Below, in pieces: positions 16,739-24,749 of a DNA stretch of 64,000 nucleotides (its first letter is position 1; each line of letters opens with the position of its first letter). The translations under genes and the position numbers were made by a program. The DNA comes from CAVYGN01 sp963796325 (lineage in GTDB: Bacteria; Spirochaetota; Brevinematia; Brevinematales; JAOACQ01). The stretch lies in assembly GCA_963796325.1 (NCBI GenBank), contig CAWCLF010000003.1:248001-312000 (forward strand), read 5' to 3'. The notes below the pieces were generated by a model. The model had not been told where the DNA came from, did not search any database, and was given only the letters and a program-made list of their open reading frames with translations.

Positions 16739-18496
16739 ATGAAGTACTTCTTTTTAATACTGGCTTTCTGGCTTGCCGCCCGCGTTGCATTCTCTGTCGA
16801 TTTCATGGATGTATCCGGGATCAAGCCCGGTATGAAAGGTTACGGTCTCTCGGTTTTCAAGGGCTGGGAGCCGGAAAAATTCGGGGTCGAGATCATCGAC
16901 ATCGTAAAAAATTCTTCACCGAAGGGCGATGTGATTCTTGCGAAGCTTTCGGGGCCGGATGTCGAAAAGAGCGGGGTAGTGGCGGGGATGAGCGGAAGCC
17001 CGGTTTATATTGAAGATAAACTGGTTGGGGCCGTTGCGTATACATGGACATTTGCTAAAGAGCCTTTATGCGGCATAACCCCTATCGGGCAGATGGTCAG
17101 AGAAAAAGAAAATGCTTACAGCGACAATGGGTATAACGGCGCTCGATTTGATTCCGGTTTCCTGAAAAATATCGATACGCCGATATTTTTAAAAGGTTAT
17201 TCGGGTGAAGGCGAAGAATTCGTAAAGAAGATGCTAAGCGGCGGCGGCGGAAAAAACGAAGGATTCAACGGAAATTTTTTAGTAATGAATTCAGGGGGCG
17301 GAGGGAACGGCAGCGCTGATGCCGGGGAATCGAACCTTGAAGCGGGCGATTCGGTAGCAGTCAACCTTGTAGACGGCGACTTCCATGCTGAGGGCATCGG
17401 CACCGTAACATATGTATCCAATAATGATGTTTTCATTTTCGGGCACCCCATGGATCTTGCGGGAAATATTTCGCTGCCTATTTCGAAATCATATATCTAT
17501 ACCGTTATCCCTTCCAGTTACTTCTCTTTTAAATTGGGGTCTTCCTCAGTCCCTATAGGCGCTGTGGTTTTCGACGGCCAGTACGGCGTTTATTGCAGGT
17601 TAGGGCATATTTATTCGATGGTTCCTGTAGATGTTGCAGTTGAAAAGGAGGGGAATACTCATATATATCATTTCCGGGTTGCAGAAAGCCGTCCATATCT
17701 TCCCGCGCTTACTTCGGGAGCCATTGCATCGTCGTTTTTAAACCATGCCGGTTATCTTGACGATAAAAGGATCAGGCTCAGTTATACCATTGAAGCGGAA
17801 TACGCAGATAAACTGTACAAGGCAGAGAATGTTCTTTACTATGCCTTCAATCCGGGTTATTTCAGCGTTTACGGTATGATCACCGATCTCAATGCTCTCT
17901 TTGCCGCATTTTATGAAAACAGCCTGGGCGGCATTAAAATCAGGAGAATCGGCGTTAAGATCGAGATTACAAGAGGCCTTGACTATTATATTGTTGACAA
18001 TATGACAGTAGACAGGAGTTCTTATTATCCGGGCGATACTGTCCGCTGCAAGGTCCTGCTTAAAGAATTAGGTTCTTCGTATGCGGAGAAATATCTCGAG
18101 TTCAGGATCCCTCTCGATATGAGGCCCGGTCAATACGCCGTTTTAGCAGGTTCTGAAACGGCTTTTTACAACGAATCGGCGCATCTTTTCCCGAAATATT
18201 ATGCCGTGAACAGCATCGACGATCTTATCAGACTGGCAAGCCAGAGGCTTGATTTAACCCGTCTTACGGCCGGGCTGATATATCCGCGCCAGGGGATGAC
18301 CGTCAGGAATAAAAAGCTCGAGAAATTTCCCGATAACTACCAGTTTATTTTCGATTATAACAAACCCTGGGATAAAGTAAATATAATGATGTTCCCTGAA
18401 TGGATAAAAACGGATATCCCCCTTGATAAGGCGGTTTACGGCATTATGAAAATAAACATTTCCGTTTCCGATAAACAATCCCAGGGACCGGAGTGA
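16739..18496 (+). CDS. SpoIVB (S55) peptidase-like secreted protein
   Basis: This 585-residue exported protein has a signal peptide, MKYFFLILAFWLAARVAFSV. It shows GMKGYGLSVF, LSGPDVEKSGVVAGMSGSPV (likely nucleophile S85) and later EGIGTVTYVSNNDVFIFGHP (H236). These are the hallmarks of proteins annotated as having a SpoIVB peptidase S55 domain, found in many bacteria that do not sporulate. The C-terminal half (about 330-585) is beta-rich and not recognised. I set the start at the ATG 16739, ahead of the signal peptide; the TTG at 16709 would add ten residues and cover the AAGGAAGG site. It heads a tight run with pgsA (4-base gap), apgM and suhB. Protease activity is unproven. Confidence 0.82.
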   Translation: MKYFFLILAFWLAARVAFSVDFMDVSGIKPGMKGYGLSVFKGWEPEKFGVEIIDIVKNSSPKGDVILAKLSGPDVEKSGVVAGMSGSPVYIEDKLVGAVAYTWTFAKEPLCGITPIGQMVREKENAYSDNGYNGARFDSGFLKNIDTPIFLKGYSGEGEEFVKKMLSGGGGKNEGFNGNFLVMNSGGGGNGSADAGESNLEAGDSVAVNLVDGDFHAEGIGTVTYVSNNDVFIFGHPMDLAGNISLPISKSYIYTVIPSSYFSFKLGSSSVPIGAVVFDGQYGVYCRLGHIYSMVPVDVAVEKEGNTHIYHFRVAESRPYLPALTSGAIASSFLNHAGYLDDKRIRLSYTIEAEYADKLYKAENVLYYAFNPGYFSVYGMITDLNALFAAFYENSLGGIKIRRIGVKIEITRGLDYYIVDNMTVDRSSYYPGDTVRCKVLLKELGSSYAEKYLEFRIPLDMRPGQYAVLAGSETAFYNESAHLFPKYYAVNSIDDLIRLASQRLDLTRLTAGLIYPRQGMTVRNKKLEKFPDNYQFIFDYNKPWDKVNIMMFPEWIKTDIPLDKAVYGIMKINISVSDKQSQGPE

Positions 18497-18500
18497 TTTT

Positions 18501-19118
18501 ATGGCTCCTAAAGACGCAGCACAGAACGGCATGAGCGAAAAATTCTGGACGATCCCCAATGTTTTATCCATTATAAGGATAATCCTTGTGGTACCGATCG
18601 TACAGCAGATGCGGCACAACAATCCGGATGCGAGTCTCAATGCGTTTATTCTTTTTATGATAGCTTTTCTCACCGATTTCCTTGACGGTTTCCTTGCAAG
18701 AGTATTGAAATCTGTAAGCAAAATCGGGCAATTCATAGATCCGATGGGGGATAAGATCCTTGTGATTACCGTTTCAGCATTACTATATTTCAGCCATAAA
18801 ACGCATTTTTATTTTTTTATGCTTATCCTCCTGCGGGACCTTATCATTTCACTCGGGGCTATTTATGCCTTTAACCTTAAAAAAAAGATTGTTCAGCCGC
18901 TTCTTTCCGGCAAGATAACCACGTTTGTATTGGGGCTTGTTCTTGCATCTTATCTTTTAAAAGATTCGTTTTCATCTTTTTCATACGGGATTTATTCTAT
19001 ACTTCAGTCGATCGTCGATTACGGTACGGTCATTTCCTCGATACTGCTTATTGTATCAGGAATGAATTACGCCATTAATTATTATAAAGGTTTTTTAATG
19101 CTCTCGGATAAAAAATAA
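18501..19118 (+). CDS. pgsA: CDP-diacylglycerol-glycerol-3-phosphate 3-phosphatidyltransferase
   Basis: This membrane enzyme makes phosphatidylglycerol phosphate from CDP-diacylglycerol and glycerol-3-phosphate, the committed step to phosphatidylglycerol. The CDP-alcohol phosphotransferase motif is complete: DFLDGFLARVLKSVSKIGQF followed by IDPMGDK, giving the D..DG..AR........G...D...D pattern near residues 54-76. The N-terminal IPNVLSIIRII is also typical. It has 205 residues and about five membrane helices. The start has a GGAG site. The product feeds Lgt, which uses phosphatidylglycerol as its lipid donor. Confidence 0.95.
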   Translation: MAPKDAAQNGMSEKFWTIPNVLSIIRIILVVPIVQQMRHNNPDASLNAFILFMIAFLTDFLDGFLARVLKSVSKIGQFIDPMGDKILVITVSALLYFSHKTHFYFFMLILLRDLIISLGAIYAFNLKKKIVQPLLSGKITTFVLGLVLASYLLKDSFSSFSYGIYSILQSIVDYGTVISSILLIVSGMNYAINYYKGFLMLSDKK

Positions 19119-19133
19119 CCGGGGAAATTTGGT

Positions 19134-20363
19134 ATGAAATATGTAGTTTTTCTCATAGACGGTATGGCAGATTATCCGCTCGAAGAATTAGGCGGAAAAA
19201 CACCGCTCGAAGCTGCAAAGACCCCCGTTATGGACGCCATGGCCGGTAATGCCGTTTTCGGCACTTTTCTGACTCTCCCGGCAGGATATCCGACCTCATC
19301 CGATGTAGCCAACATGTCTGTACTGGGCTGGGACCTGTCGAAATGCCATACGGGACGGGGGGCTATAGAAAGTTATGGAATGGGAATCCCATTAGACCGC
19401 GATACAGTGGCCTTCAGGTTAAACCTTGTAACCGTAACTAGCGGAGGTATTCTTGAGGATTATTCTGCAGGCCATATTTCCAGTCCTGAAGCCAAAGACA
19501 TAATAGACAGCCTCGAAAAGGAATTCGGATGCGACAATATCGAATTTAAACCGGGAATGAGCTACAGGAACCTTCTATATCTGAAAGGCAGTGAATTCAG
19601 CCCGGATATTCTTTATGACAAGCCTGATTCCTGTCAGGGCCGCATGTGGGAAGAAATACTTCCCAGATCGGACGGCCCCGGAACCAAGCACACCGCCGAT
19701 ACTCTCATTGATCTTATATATGCCGCCCGGGAACTGTTAAAAGACCATCCTGTCAATAAAAAAAGGGTTTCGGAAGGCAAAAATCCCGCTAATCTCATAT
19801 GGCCATGGTCGGGAGGGAAAAAACCCGATATGCCGCCGTTTTTGGAATTGTTCGGCCGCAGCGGGGGCATTATATCGGCAGTTGACGTTATATTAGGCCT
19901 GGGGAGGCTCGGCGGGATGGAGACAATTAGACCGGAAGGAGCGACCGGATTTATTGATACCAATTATGAAAATAAGGCGAAGGCCGCAGTTGAAATTCTC
20001 AAACGGAACGATTTTGTTTATGTTCATATTGAAGCGGCGGACGAATGCTCGCACCTGGGGGATCTTGAAAATAAAATAAAAGCCATAGAAAATTGTGATG
20101 AAAGGCTGATCGGGACTTTTTTTATAGAATTTAAAAAAAGCATAGGCGGGGAAGTGAGAGCCGCTGTTTTACCGGACCATCCGGTTCCCGTCAAGCTAAG
20201 AGAGCATACAAGGGATGAAGTCCCTTTCATGATCTCCGGCCCCGGCATCGTTCCGGACATGGCAATTAAAAAATACTGTGAAAGAGAATGTAAGAAAGGC
20301 AAATATACGCATCTTAAGGGAAGGGAATTTATGGATTTGCTTTTCAGCAATAAAATAGGTTGA
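19134..20363 (+). CDS. apgM: 2,3-bisphosphoglycerate-independent phosphoglycerate mutase, archaeal type
   Basis: This enzyme interconverts 3- and 2-phosphoglycerate in glycolysis and belongs to the alkaline-phosphatase superfamily. The 409-residue protein opens with VVFLIDGMADYP (metal-binding aspartate), has TSSDVANMSVLGWD with the serine nucleophile, TGRGAIESYGMGI, a DECSHLGDLENKIKAIE segment and a late PDHPVPVKLREHT for the second metal site. Length and order match the archaeal-type ApgM family, which also occurs in several bacterial phyla. It lies 15 bases after pgsA and 10 bases before suhB. Confidence 0.94.
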   Translation: MKYVVFLIDGMADYPLEELGGKTPLEAAKTPVMDAMAGNAVFGTFLTLPAGYPTSSDVANMSVLGWDLSKCHTGRGAIESYGMGIPLDRDTVAFRLNLVTVTSGGILEDYSAGHISSPEAKDIIDSLEKEFGCDNIEFKPGMSYRNLLYLKGSEFSPDILYDKPDSCQGRMWEEILPRSDGPGTKHTADTLIDLIYAARELLKDHPVNKKRVSEGKNPANLIWPWSGGKKPDMPPFLELFGRSGGIISAVDVILGLGRLGGMETIRPEGATGFIDTNYENKAKAAVEILKRNDFVYVHIEAADECSHLGDLENKIKAIENCDERLIGTFFIEFKKSIGGEVRAAVLPDHPVPVKLREHTRDEVPFMISGPGIVPDMAIKKYCERECKKGKYTHLKGREFMDLLFSNKIG

Positions 20364-20373
20364 AAGGAAGGAT

Positions 20374-21165
20374 ATGGAACCGGTAAAAAGTTATCTGGAT
20401 TTCGCTTTTGAATGCGCCCGGAAAGCGGGAGAAATCATTAAAAGAGGATTTAAGGCGGAAAAAAACATCATATTCAAGAGTTTCGCCAACCCCGTAACCG
20501 AATATGACAAGGCATCCGAAGCTTTGATAGTCGGAATGATCGGGAAAAAATATCCCTCGCATTCCATACTTACCGAAGAAGGACTGTCGAACCTTAAACA
20601 ATCGGATATTAAATGGATAATAGATCCCCTTGACGGCACGGTCAATTTCACTCATGGCATACCTTTCGTCAGCGTTTCTATTGGAGTAGAGATTGAAGGT
20701 GAAATAGAAGCAGGAGTCGTTTACAACCCGATACTGCAGGAATGGTACTGGGCATATAAAGACGGCGGGGCTTTTTTTAATAAGAAAAGTATTCATGTAT
20801 CTAAAATAAGCGAAAAGGGGAAGGCTCTTATTGTAACCGGATTTCCATATGAAATGGGCGGCAGGATTGATTACCTCGTCGACCCTCTTGCCGTGATCAC
20901 TAAAAATTTTACCGGCTTCAGAAGGTTCGGATCCGCTTCAATAGATATGTGTTATGTTGCCAGGGGCAGTTTCGAGGGATTTTACGAAGAGAACCTGAAG
21001 CCATGGGATACTGCAGCCGGGAAAATAATTGTCAGTGAGGCCGGGGGCATTTTGTCTGATTATAGAGGCGGGGAATTCGACATTTACAAAAATACCATAG
21101 TGGCGGATAACGGAATCATCCACCCGGCACTCCTGGAAATTCTCAAAAGTATCCCGATACCGTAG
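20374..21165 (+). CDS. suhB: Inositol-1-monophosphatase family protein
   Basis: This 263-residue Mg-dependent phosphatase shows the family motifs TEEG (metal-binding glutamate), WIIDPLDGTVNFTHGIP (catalytic DPLDGT) and LKPWDTAAGKIIVSEAGG (third metal aspartate). Substrates in this family include inositol phosphates, 3'-phosphoadenosine phosphate and fructose bisphosphate, and I cannot tell these apart from the sequence. In E. coli, SuhB also takes part in rRNA antitermination. It is the last gene of the S55-pgsA-apgM-suhB run; an AAGGAAGG site lies very close to the start. Confidence 0.93.
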   Translation: MEPVKSYLDFAFECARKAGEIIKRGFKAEKNIIFKSFANPVTEYDKASEALIVGMIGKKYPSHSILTEEGLSNLKQSDIKWIIDPLDGTVNFTHGIPFVSVSIGVEIEGEIEAGVVYNPILQEWYWAYKDGGAFFNKKSIHVSKISEKGKALIVTGFPYEMGGRIDYLVDPLAVITKNFTGFRRFGSASIDMCYVARGSFEGFYEENLKPWDTAAGKIIVSEAGGILSDYRGGEFDIYKNTIVADNGIIHPALLEILKSIPIP

Positions 21166-21184
21166 TCGATAGTCATCGGTCGAA

Positions 21185-21239
21185 AGTCAACAGTCTAATT
21201 ATTACATGACTGTAGACTGCCGACGGTCGGCTGTTGACT
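21185..21239. repeat. Inverted repeat after suhB
   Basis: AGTCAACAG (21185-21193) and CTGTTGACT (21231-21239) are perfect 9-bp arms, with a smaller palindrome CCGACGGTCGG (21220-21230) inside. Short GTCRAYAG-like units repeat on both strands around it. It begins within 20 bases of the suhB stop and has no T-run, so it is not a simple terminator. Confidence 0.65.
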
Positions 21240-21247
21240 GAAGTATC

Positions 21248-21276
21248 TTGTCAAATTATCAATTTTGATATATTAT
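21248..21276 (+). promoter_or_regulatory. Possible sigma-70 promoter without a nearby gene
   Basis: TTGTCA (21248-21253), 17 bases, TATTAT (21271-21276). The next start codon is over 400 bases away. It could drive a small RNA or a long leader, or be a chance match in AT-rich DNA. Confidence 0.35.
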
Positions 21277-21387
21277 ATTTGATATAATTATGCAATTTTT
21301 CCTGAGAAATAGAGATATTTTTACAAGAAGACGCAAGAGAGAGATTTATTTTATTACATCGGTCTTAGGATAAAGCATCAATATATA

Positions 21388-21416
21388 AAGGGCGGTTCCC
21401 CTAAGGACCTAAGGGC
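21388..21416 (+). repeat. 29-base dispersed repeat, copy 1
   Basis: The segment matches the reverse complement of 40888-40916 at 28 of 29 positions. It contains GGCGGTTCCCC and two CCTAAGG units in direct repeat. The surrounding gap 21166-21697 (532 bases) also holds the inverted repeat at 21185, hairpins, and the sigma-54 promoter at 21651; no gene is visible in it. Confidence 0.8.
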
Positions 21417-21485
21417 CAAAAACAAGCATTTTATATTGTTAAATATGCAACAAAGCTAATGATTCCGCCCTATGGGCCCTGTGCA

Positions 21486-21563
21486 CTTGTGCCCGAAGGG
21501 TATGTCCGGCCCAGGATAAGTACACATCCTATCCGAGCCAAATCCTGAGCCTTTGGCTCAGGA
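21486..21563 (+). repeat. Repeat-derived palindromic segment
   Basis: Positions 21486-21505 match the reverse complement of 8564-8583 at 18 of 20 bases. Positions 21543-21563 form a perfect hairpin (9-bp arms TCCTGAGCC and GGCTCAGGA, three-base loop) related to the pair of hairpins at 40773-40817. The segment just beyond (ATTAGAAGTGCTC) resembles the right arm of the inverted repeat at 16645. Confidence 0.7.
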
Positions 21564-21650
21564 CGAAGGCAGGTTATTAGAAGTGCTCTAAATCAACTTA
21601 TTAATCTGTTTTCTCCATATTAAAAAAATATTCCGATAAATTGCACCGAA

Positions 21651-21665
21651 TGGCACGGAGATTGC
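21651..21665 (+). promoter_or_regulatory. Sigma-54 (RpoN) promoter of the DUF4390-ntrY-ntrC-like operon
   Basis: TGGCACGGAGATTGC is a full match to the -24/-12 consensus (TGGCACG, four bases, TTGC), with GG and GC ten bases apart. The expected start of transcription is near 21677, about 20 bases before the ATG of the first gene, which has its own GGAGAG site. The third gene encodes a sigma-54 activator, so self-activation is likely. Confidence 0.88.
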
Positions 21666-21697
21666 ATTAAAGTTATCGTTATTAATTTGGAGAGTAT

Positions 21698-22231
21698 ATG
21701 CAGGGAATATGGGTGAAATTAGCCGAATCTGTCAGGATAATCCTTACGGTCCTCGGTATTATCAGCGCTTATCCCCTTGTATCCAGCGACAATTTCTTCG
21801 TGTACAGGAGTCTGAAGGACAATACCGTAATAAACGGCCAGTTCAGATGCGGAAATTTGATCAATTCCCCTCTGCATGAAATAATAGACAGCGGTATTTC
21901 CGTTTATATAGTTTACGATGTAACAACGAGAACCGGCAGGAAGACGGTATTTAAAAACACCATATTCCAGAGCATCCGTTATAACGGCACAAATTATTAT
22001 TTAAACAATGCAGGCCCCTATGCATTCAATATAATGACGAACATACTTTCAGTCCAGGAACTCGTTTTCCTTACCAATGCAGATTATTATGCGGGATTTA
22101 ATTTTGAAACCGAAGTAAAAATCATATTGAACTGCGATATGGAGCCGGAGATTATCAATCTCTGGGGAAACAGGCCAAGCGTTCTCTTAAGTTATTCGAT
22201 TCCAAAAGTTAAAAATGAGGATCTGAAATGA
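21698..22231 (+). CDS. DUF4390-family protein
   Basis: This 177-residue protein has an N-terminal hydrophobic stretch (about 8-28, ESVRIILTVLGIISAYPLVS) that could be a signal or anchor. The rest is beta-rich, with LHEIIDSGISVYIVYDVTT, a pattern I associate with DUF4390 proteins, which often precede NtrY-like kinases. No enzymatic motif is visible. Its stop overlaps the next start in an ATGA, so kinase and DUF4390 protein are made together. A periplasmic or envelope partner that senses a signal for the kinase is a reasonable inference, not shown by sequence. A sigma-54 promoter lies just upstream. Confidence 0.75.
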   Translation: MQGIWVKLAESVRIILTVLGIISAYPLVSSDNFFVYRSLKDNTVINGQFRCGNLINSPLHEIIDSGISVYIVYDVTTRTGRKTVFKNTIFQSIRYNGTNYYLNNAGPYAFNIMTNILSVQELVFLTNADYYAGFNFETEVKIILNCDMEPEIINLWGNRPSVLLSYSIPKVKNEDLK

Positions 22232-23304
22232 AGGTTCGATTCATTATTATTTTCATCTCTGCGATGATATTTATTCTATTGACTTCTCTTCTGGCAAGCT
22301 ATACGATCATAACGAACACTCAGAAAGCTTTCGAGAATGAACTTGTTTATATAAAGGAACTTTCGGCGGGCAATGCTGAAGTGCAGAAGAGGGTTTCACT
22401 TTACAAGGCCTTCTCCGATGAGCGTGCCATACAGATAACCAGGGACGTTCTGGGCATCTTTACGGTGGAAGCCGTTGTTATGTCGCTTTTATATCTTTTG
22501 TTTGTTTTCGGAGTGACCAAGCCGATAGGCAAGCTGTCAAGCGCCGTCAAGCACTTTTACTTCGATTCGAGCGAATCTGAGCTTCTCCTCAAGGAAACCG
22601 GCACTGAAGAAATCAGGATATTGATAAGGGCTTTCAATGAAATGATAGTAAAGCTCAAGAATTATGAGAAAATCCTGGGAAACATTCATAAATACAAGGG
22701 CTGGAAAGAAATTTCAAAGATAATCGTTCATGAGATCAATAATATTATTTCTCCTATACAGACTTATGTGGAATTCCTGATCGATAAAGTCGGTGAAAAA
22801 GACAAGGTCAATTTTATTCTCAATAAGCTCAACGATATGAAACTGATACTCTATAAGTTCAGAGAGATATCATATTTCCCTGATGCGCACCTTGAAGACC
22901 GGGATGTCGTCCCGATCATAGAAGAAGTTTGCAAGGAATTTAAAAGAGCCAGGCTTGAACTCTCCGGCAGCGATCCCTTTGTTTTAAAAATCGATACGAT
23001 CCTTTTCAAGGAAATAATCAGAAATATAATCAAGAACGGGATCGAGGCGGGCGAGGAATCGATTGTAGCTGTAAATTTCAGCGACGACGGAAGGAAGAAA
23101 TGTATTTTGATAAAGGATACAGGATGCGGGATGAGCAAGGAAACTATTAACAAGATTTTCGATCCCGGATTCTCGACAAAAAAGGGTAATATCGGGATCG
23201 GCCTGTCGATTGTGAAAAGCCTTACGCAGGAGCAAAACGCACTGATCGAAGTTGAAAGCGCCTTAAACAAGGGCACGACGTTCCAGATAATTTTCCCGTC
23301 ATAG
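22228..23304 (+). CDS. NtrY-like membrane sensor histidine kinase
   Basis: The protein has 358 residues, two membrane helices (about 5-28 and 77-98) with a short periplasmic loop of about 48 residues, then a HAMP segment (about 98-150). The phosphorylation site is H168 in IIVHEINNIISPIQTY, close to the NtrY/NtrB type. The ATPase part shows NIIKNGIEAG (N box), DTGCGMSKETINKIFDPGFS (G1/F) and GIGLSIVKSL (G2). The small outer loop leaves little room for its own sensor, consistent with help from the DUF4390 protein. It should phosphorylate the regulator encoded 37 bases downstream. Confidence 0.92.
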   Translation: MKVRFIIIFISAMIFILLTSLLASYTIITNTQKAFENELVYIKELSAGNAEVQKRVSLYKAFSDERAIQITRDVLGIFTVEAVVMSLLYLLFVFGVTKPIGKLSSAVKHFYFDSSESELLLKETGTEEIRILIRAFNEMIVKLKNYEKILGNIHKYKGWKEISKIIVHEINNIISPIQTYVEFLIDKVGEKDKVNFILNKLNDMKLILYKFREISYFPDAHLEDRDVVPIIEEVCKEFKRARLELSGSDPFVLKIDTILFKEIIRNIIKNGIEAGEESIVAVNFSDDGRKKCILIKDTGCGMSKETINKIFDPGFSTKKGNIGIGLSIVKSLTQEQNALIEVESALNKGTTFQIIFPS

Positions 23305-23341
23305 TGTAAAAAATTACGAGTATTTTAATGGAGGCGGTTTT

Positions 23342-24679
23342 ATGAGATTGCTTGTAGTCGATGACAATGAAGATGTCATTTCCAGCCTTAAAGGCGTTTT
23401 TGAAGAATATGAAGTTGTCGGTGCCGATTCAATTAAAAATGCAAGGAAAATACTTGCGCTTGAAAGCGATTCGATAGATCTGGCGCTTATAGATATGAAG
23501 CTGGGGGAGGAGGAAGGCATAGATCTCTTGAGCGAAATTAAGTCCCGGCATCCTTTCATAGAATGCGTGATGATATCAGGATATTCCAGCGTTGAGAAAG
23601 CCGTTCTTTCGATCAAGCTCGGAGCTTTCGATTTTGTTGAAAAGCCGATTTCTTACCAGAAGATGAAGGTTGTGATCAATAATGCTATAGAGCATAAGAT
23701 GTTTTCAAGCCTTCTCCATAAAGAAATGGAAAAATATAAAATTATAGGGAATTCCCCTGCTGTTAAAAAAATGAATGAAATAATCGAAAAAGCGGCGCAG
23801 AATGATTTCCCTGTACTGATCATCGGAGAAAGCGGTGTGGGCAAAGAACATGTCGCGCACCTGATCCACCTGAAAAGTAAACGTGGAAAAAACGAAATGA
23901 TCAAGCAGAATTGCGCAGCCATACCTGAAAATTTATTTGAAAGCGAACTATTCGGACATGAAAAGGGAGCTTTCACCGGCGCAGCTTCGGCAAGAAAGGG
24001 TAAAATTGAACTTGCAAGTCTCGGCACACTTTTCCTGGATGAAGTCGGAGAACTTCCCCTTTCTCAGCAGGCGAAGCTTTTAAGGGTCCTTGAAGACAGG
24101 GAAGTGACCCACATAGGCAGCGAAACGAAGATCAAGGTCGACTTCCGGCTTATCTGCGCGACAAACCGCAATCCCAGGGAAGCGGTGGAAGAGGGAAATT
24201 TCAGGGAAGATTTTTTTTACAGGATCAGCGTACTTATTATCAATATTCCTCCCTTAAGGGAAAGAAAAGACGATATAGCGATACTGGCCGATCATTTCCT
24301 GAAACAGTCATGTGTCGAATACGGTTCAATTATGAAAAATATATCTCCCGAGGCTATGTCTCTCATAAAGGATCTGCCGTTGAAAGGCAACATAAGGGAG
24401 CTTAAAAATCTTATGCAGAGGCTTTATGTTTTTTCGGAAAGCGATACCATACGGCCCGAGGACGTCAAGAACGTTATGACTTCAACTCATAAGAATTCTG
24501 GCGATGCGATCTTTCAAAAAACGATGAAATACGCCGATGCAAAAAAGTTCCTGGAAATGAAATATATTAAGACACAACTGGGCATTCATAATAACAATGT
24601 ATCCAGAACTGCCATAAGCCTGGGCATTTTGCCGAATAATCTTCTCCGTAAAATGAAAGACCTCGAAATTGAACTTTGA
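23342..24679 (+). CDS. NtrC-family sigma-54-dependent response regulator
   Basis: The receiver domain (1-115) has the acidic pair D7/D8, phosphorylation site D51 and K101. A central AAA+ domain (about 133-365) has Walker A GESGVGKE (162-169) and the sigma-54 contact loop GAFTGA (209-214). The last 60 residues are a Fis-type DNA-binding helix-turn-helix (NNNVSRTAISLGILPNNLLR). The length, 445, is standard. GGAGG precedes the ATG. Together with the kinase this is a complete two-component switch; because the operon has a sigma-54 promoter, it may activate itself. Other targets are unknown. Confidence 0.95.
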   Translation: MRLLVVDDNEDVISSLKGVFEEYEVVGADSIKNARKILALESDSIDLALIDMKLGEEEGIDLLSEIKSRHPFIECVMISGYSSVEKAVLSIKLGAFDFVEKPISYQKMKVVINNAIEHKMFSSLLHKEMEKYKIIGNSPAVKKMNEIIEKAAQNDFPVLIIGESGVGKEHVAHLIHLKSKRGKNEMIKQNCAAIPENLFESELFGHEKGAFTGAASARKGKIELASLGTLFLDEVGELPLSQQAKLLRVLEDREVTHIGSETKIKVDFRLICATNRNPREAVEEGNFREDFFYRISVLIINIPPLRERKDDIAILADHFLKQSCVEYGSIMKNISPEAMSLIKDLPLKGNIRELKNLMQRLYVFSESDTIRPEDVKNVMTSTHKNSGDAIFQKTMKYADAKKFLEMKYIKTQLGIHNNNVSRTAISLGILPNNLLRKMKDLEIEL

Positions 24680-24687
24680 TTATGTTT

Positions 24688-24716
24688 TTGCCATAACATT
24701 CTGTTTATGATATAAT
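24688..24716 (+). promoter_or_regulatory. Sigma-70 promoter for the DPM-like gene and gltX
   Basis: TTGCCA (24688-24693), 17 bases, perfect TATAAT (24711-24716), about 33 bases before the start codon. Confidence 0.75.
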
Positions 24717-24749
24717 CATTGCCGATTTAATGCGAACGGCGGTTTTTTA

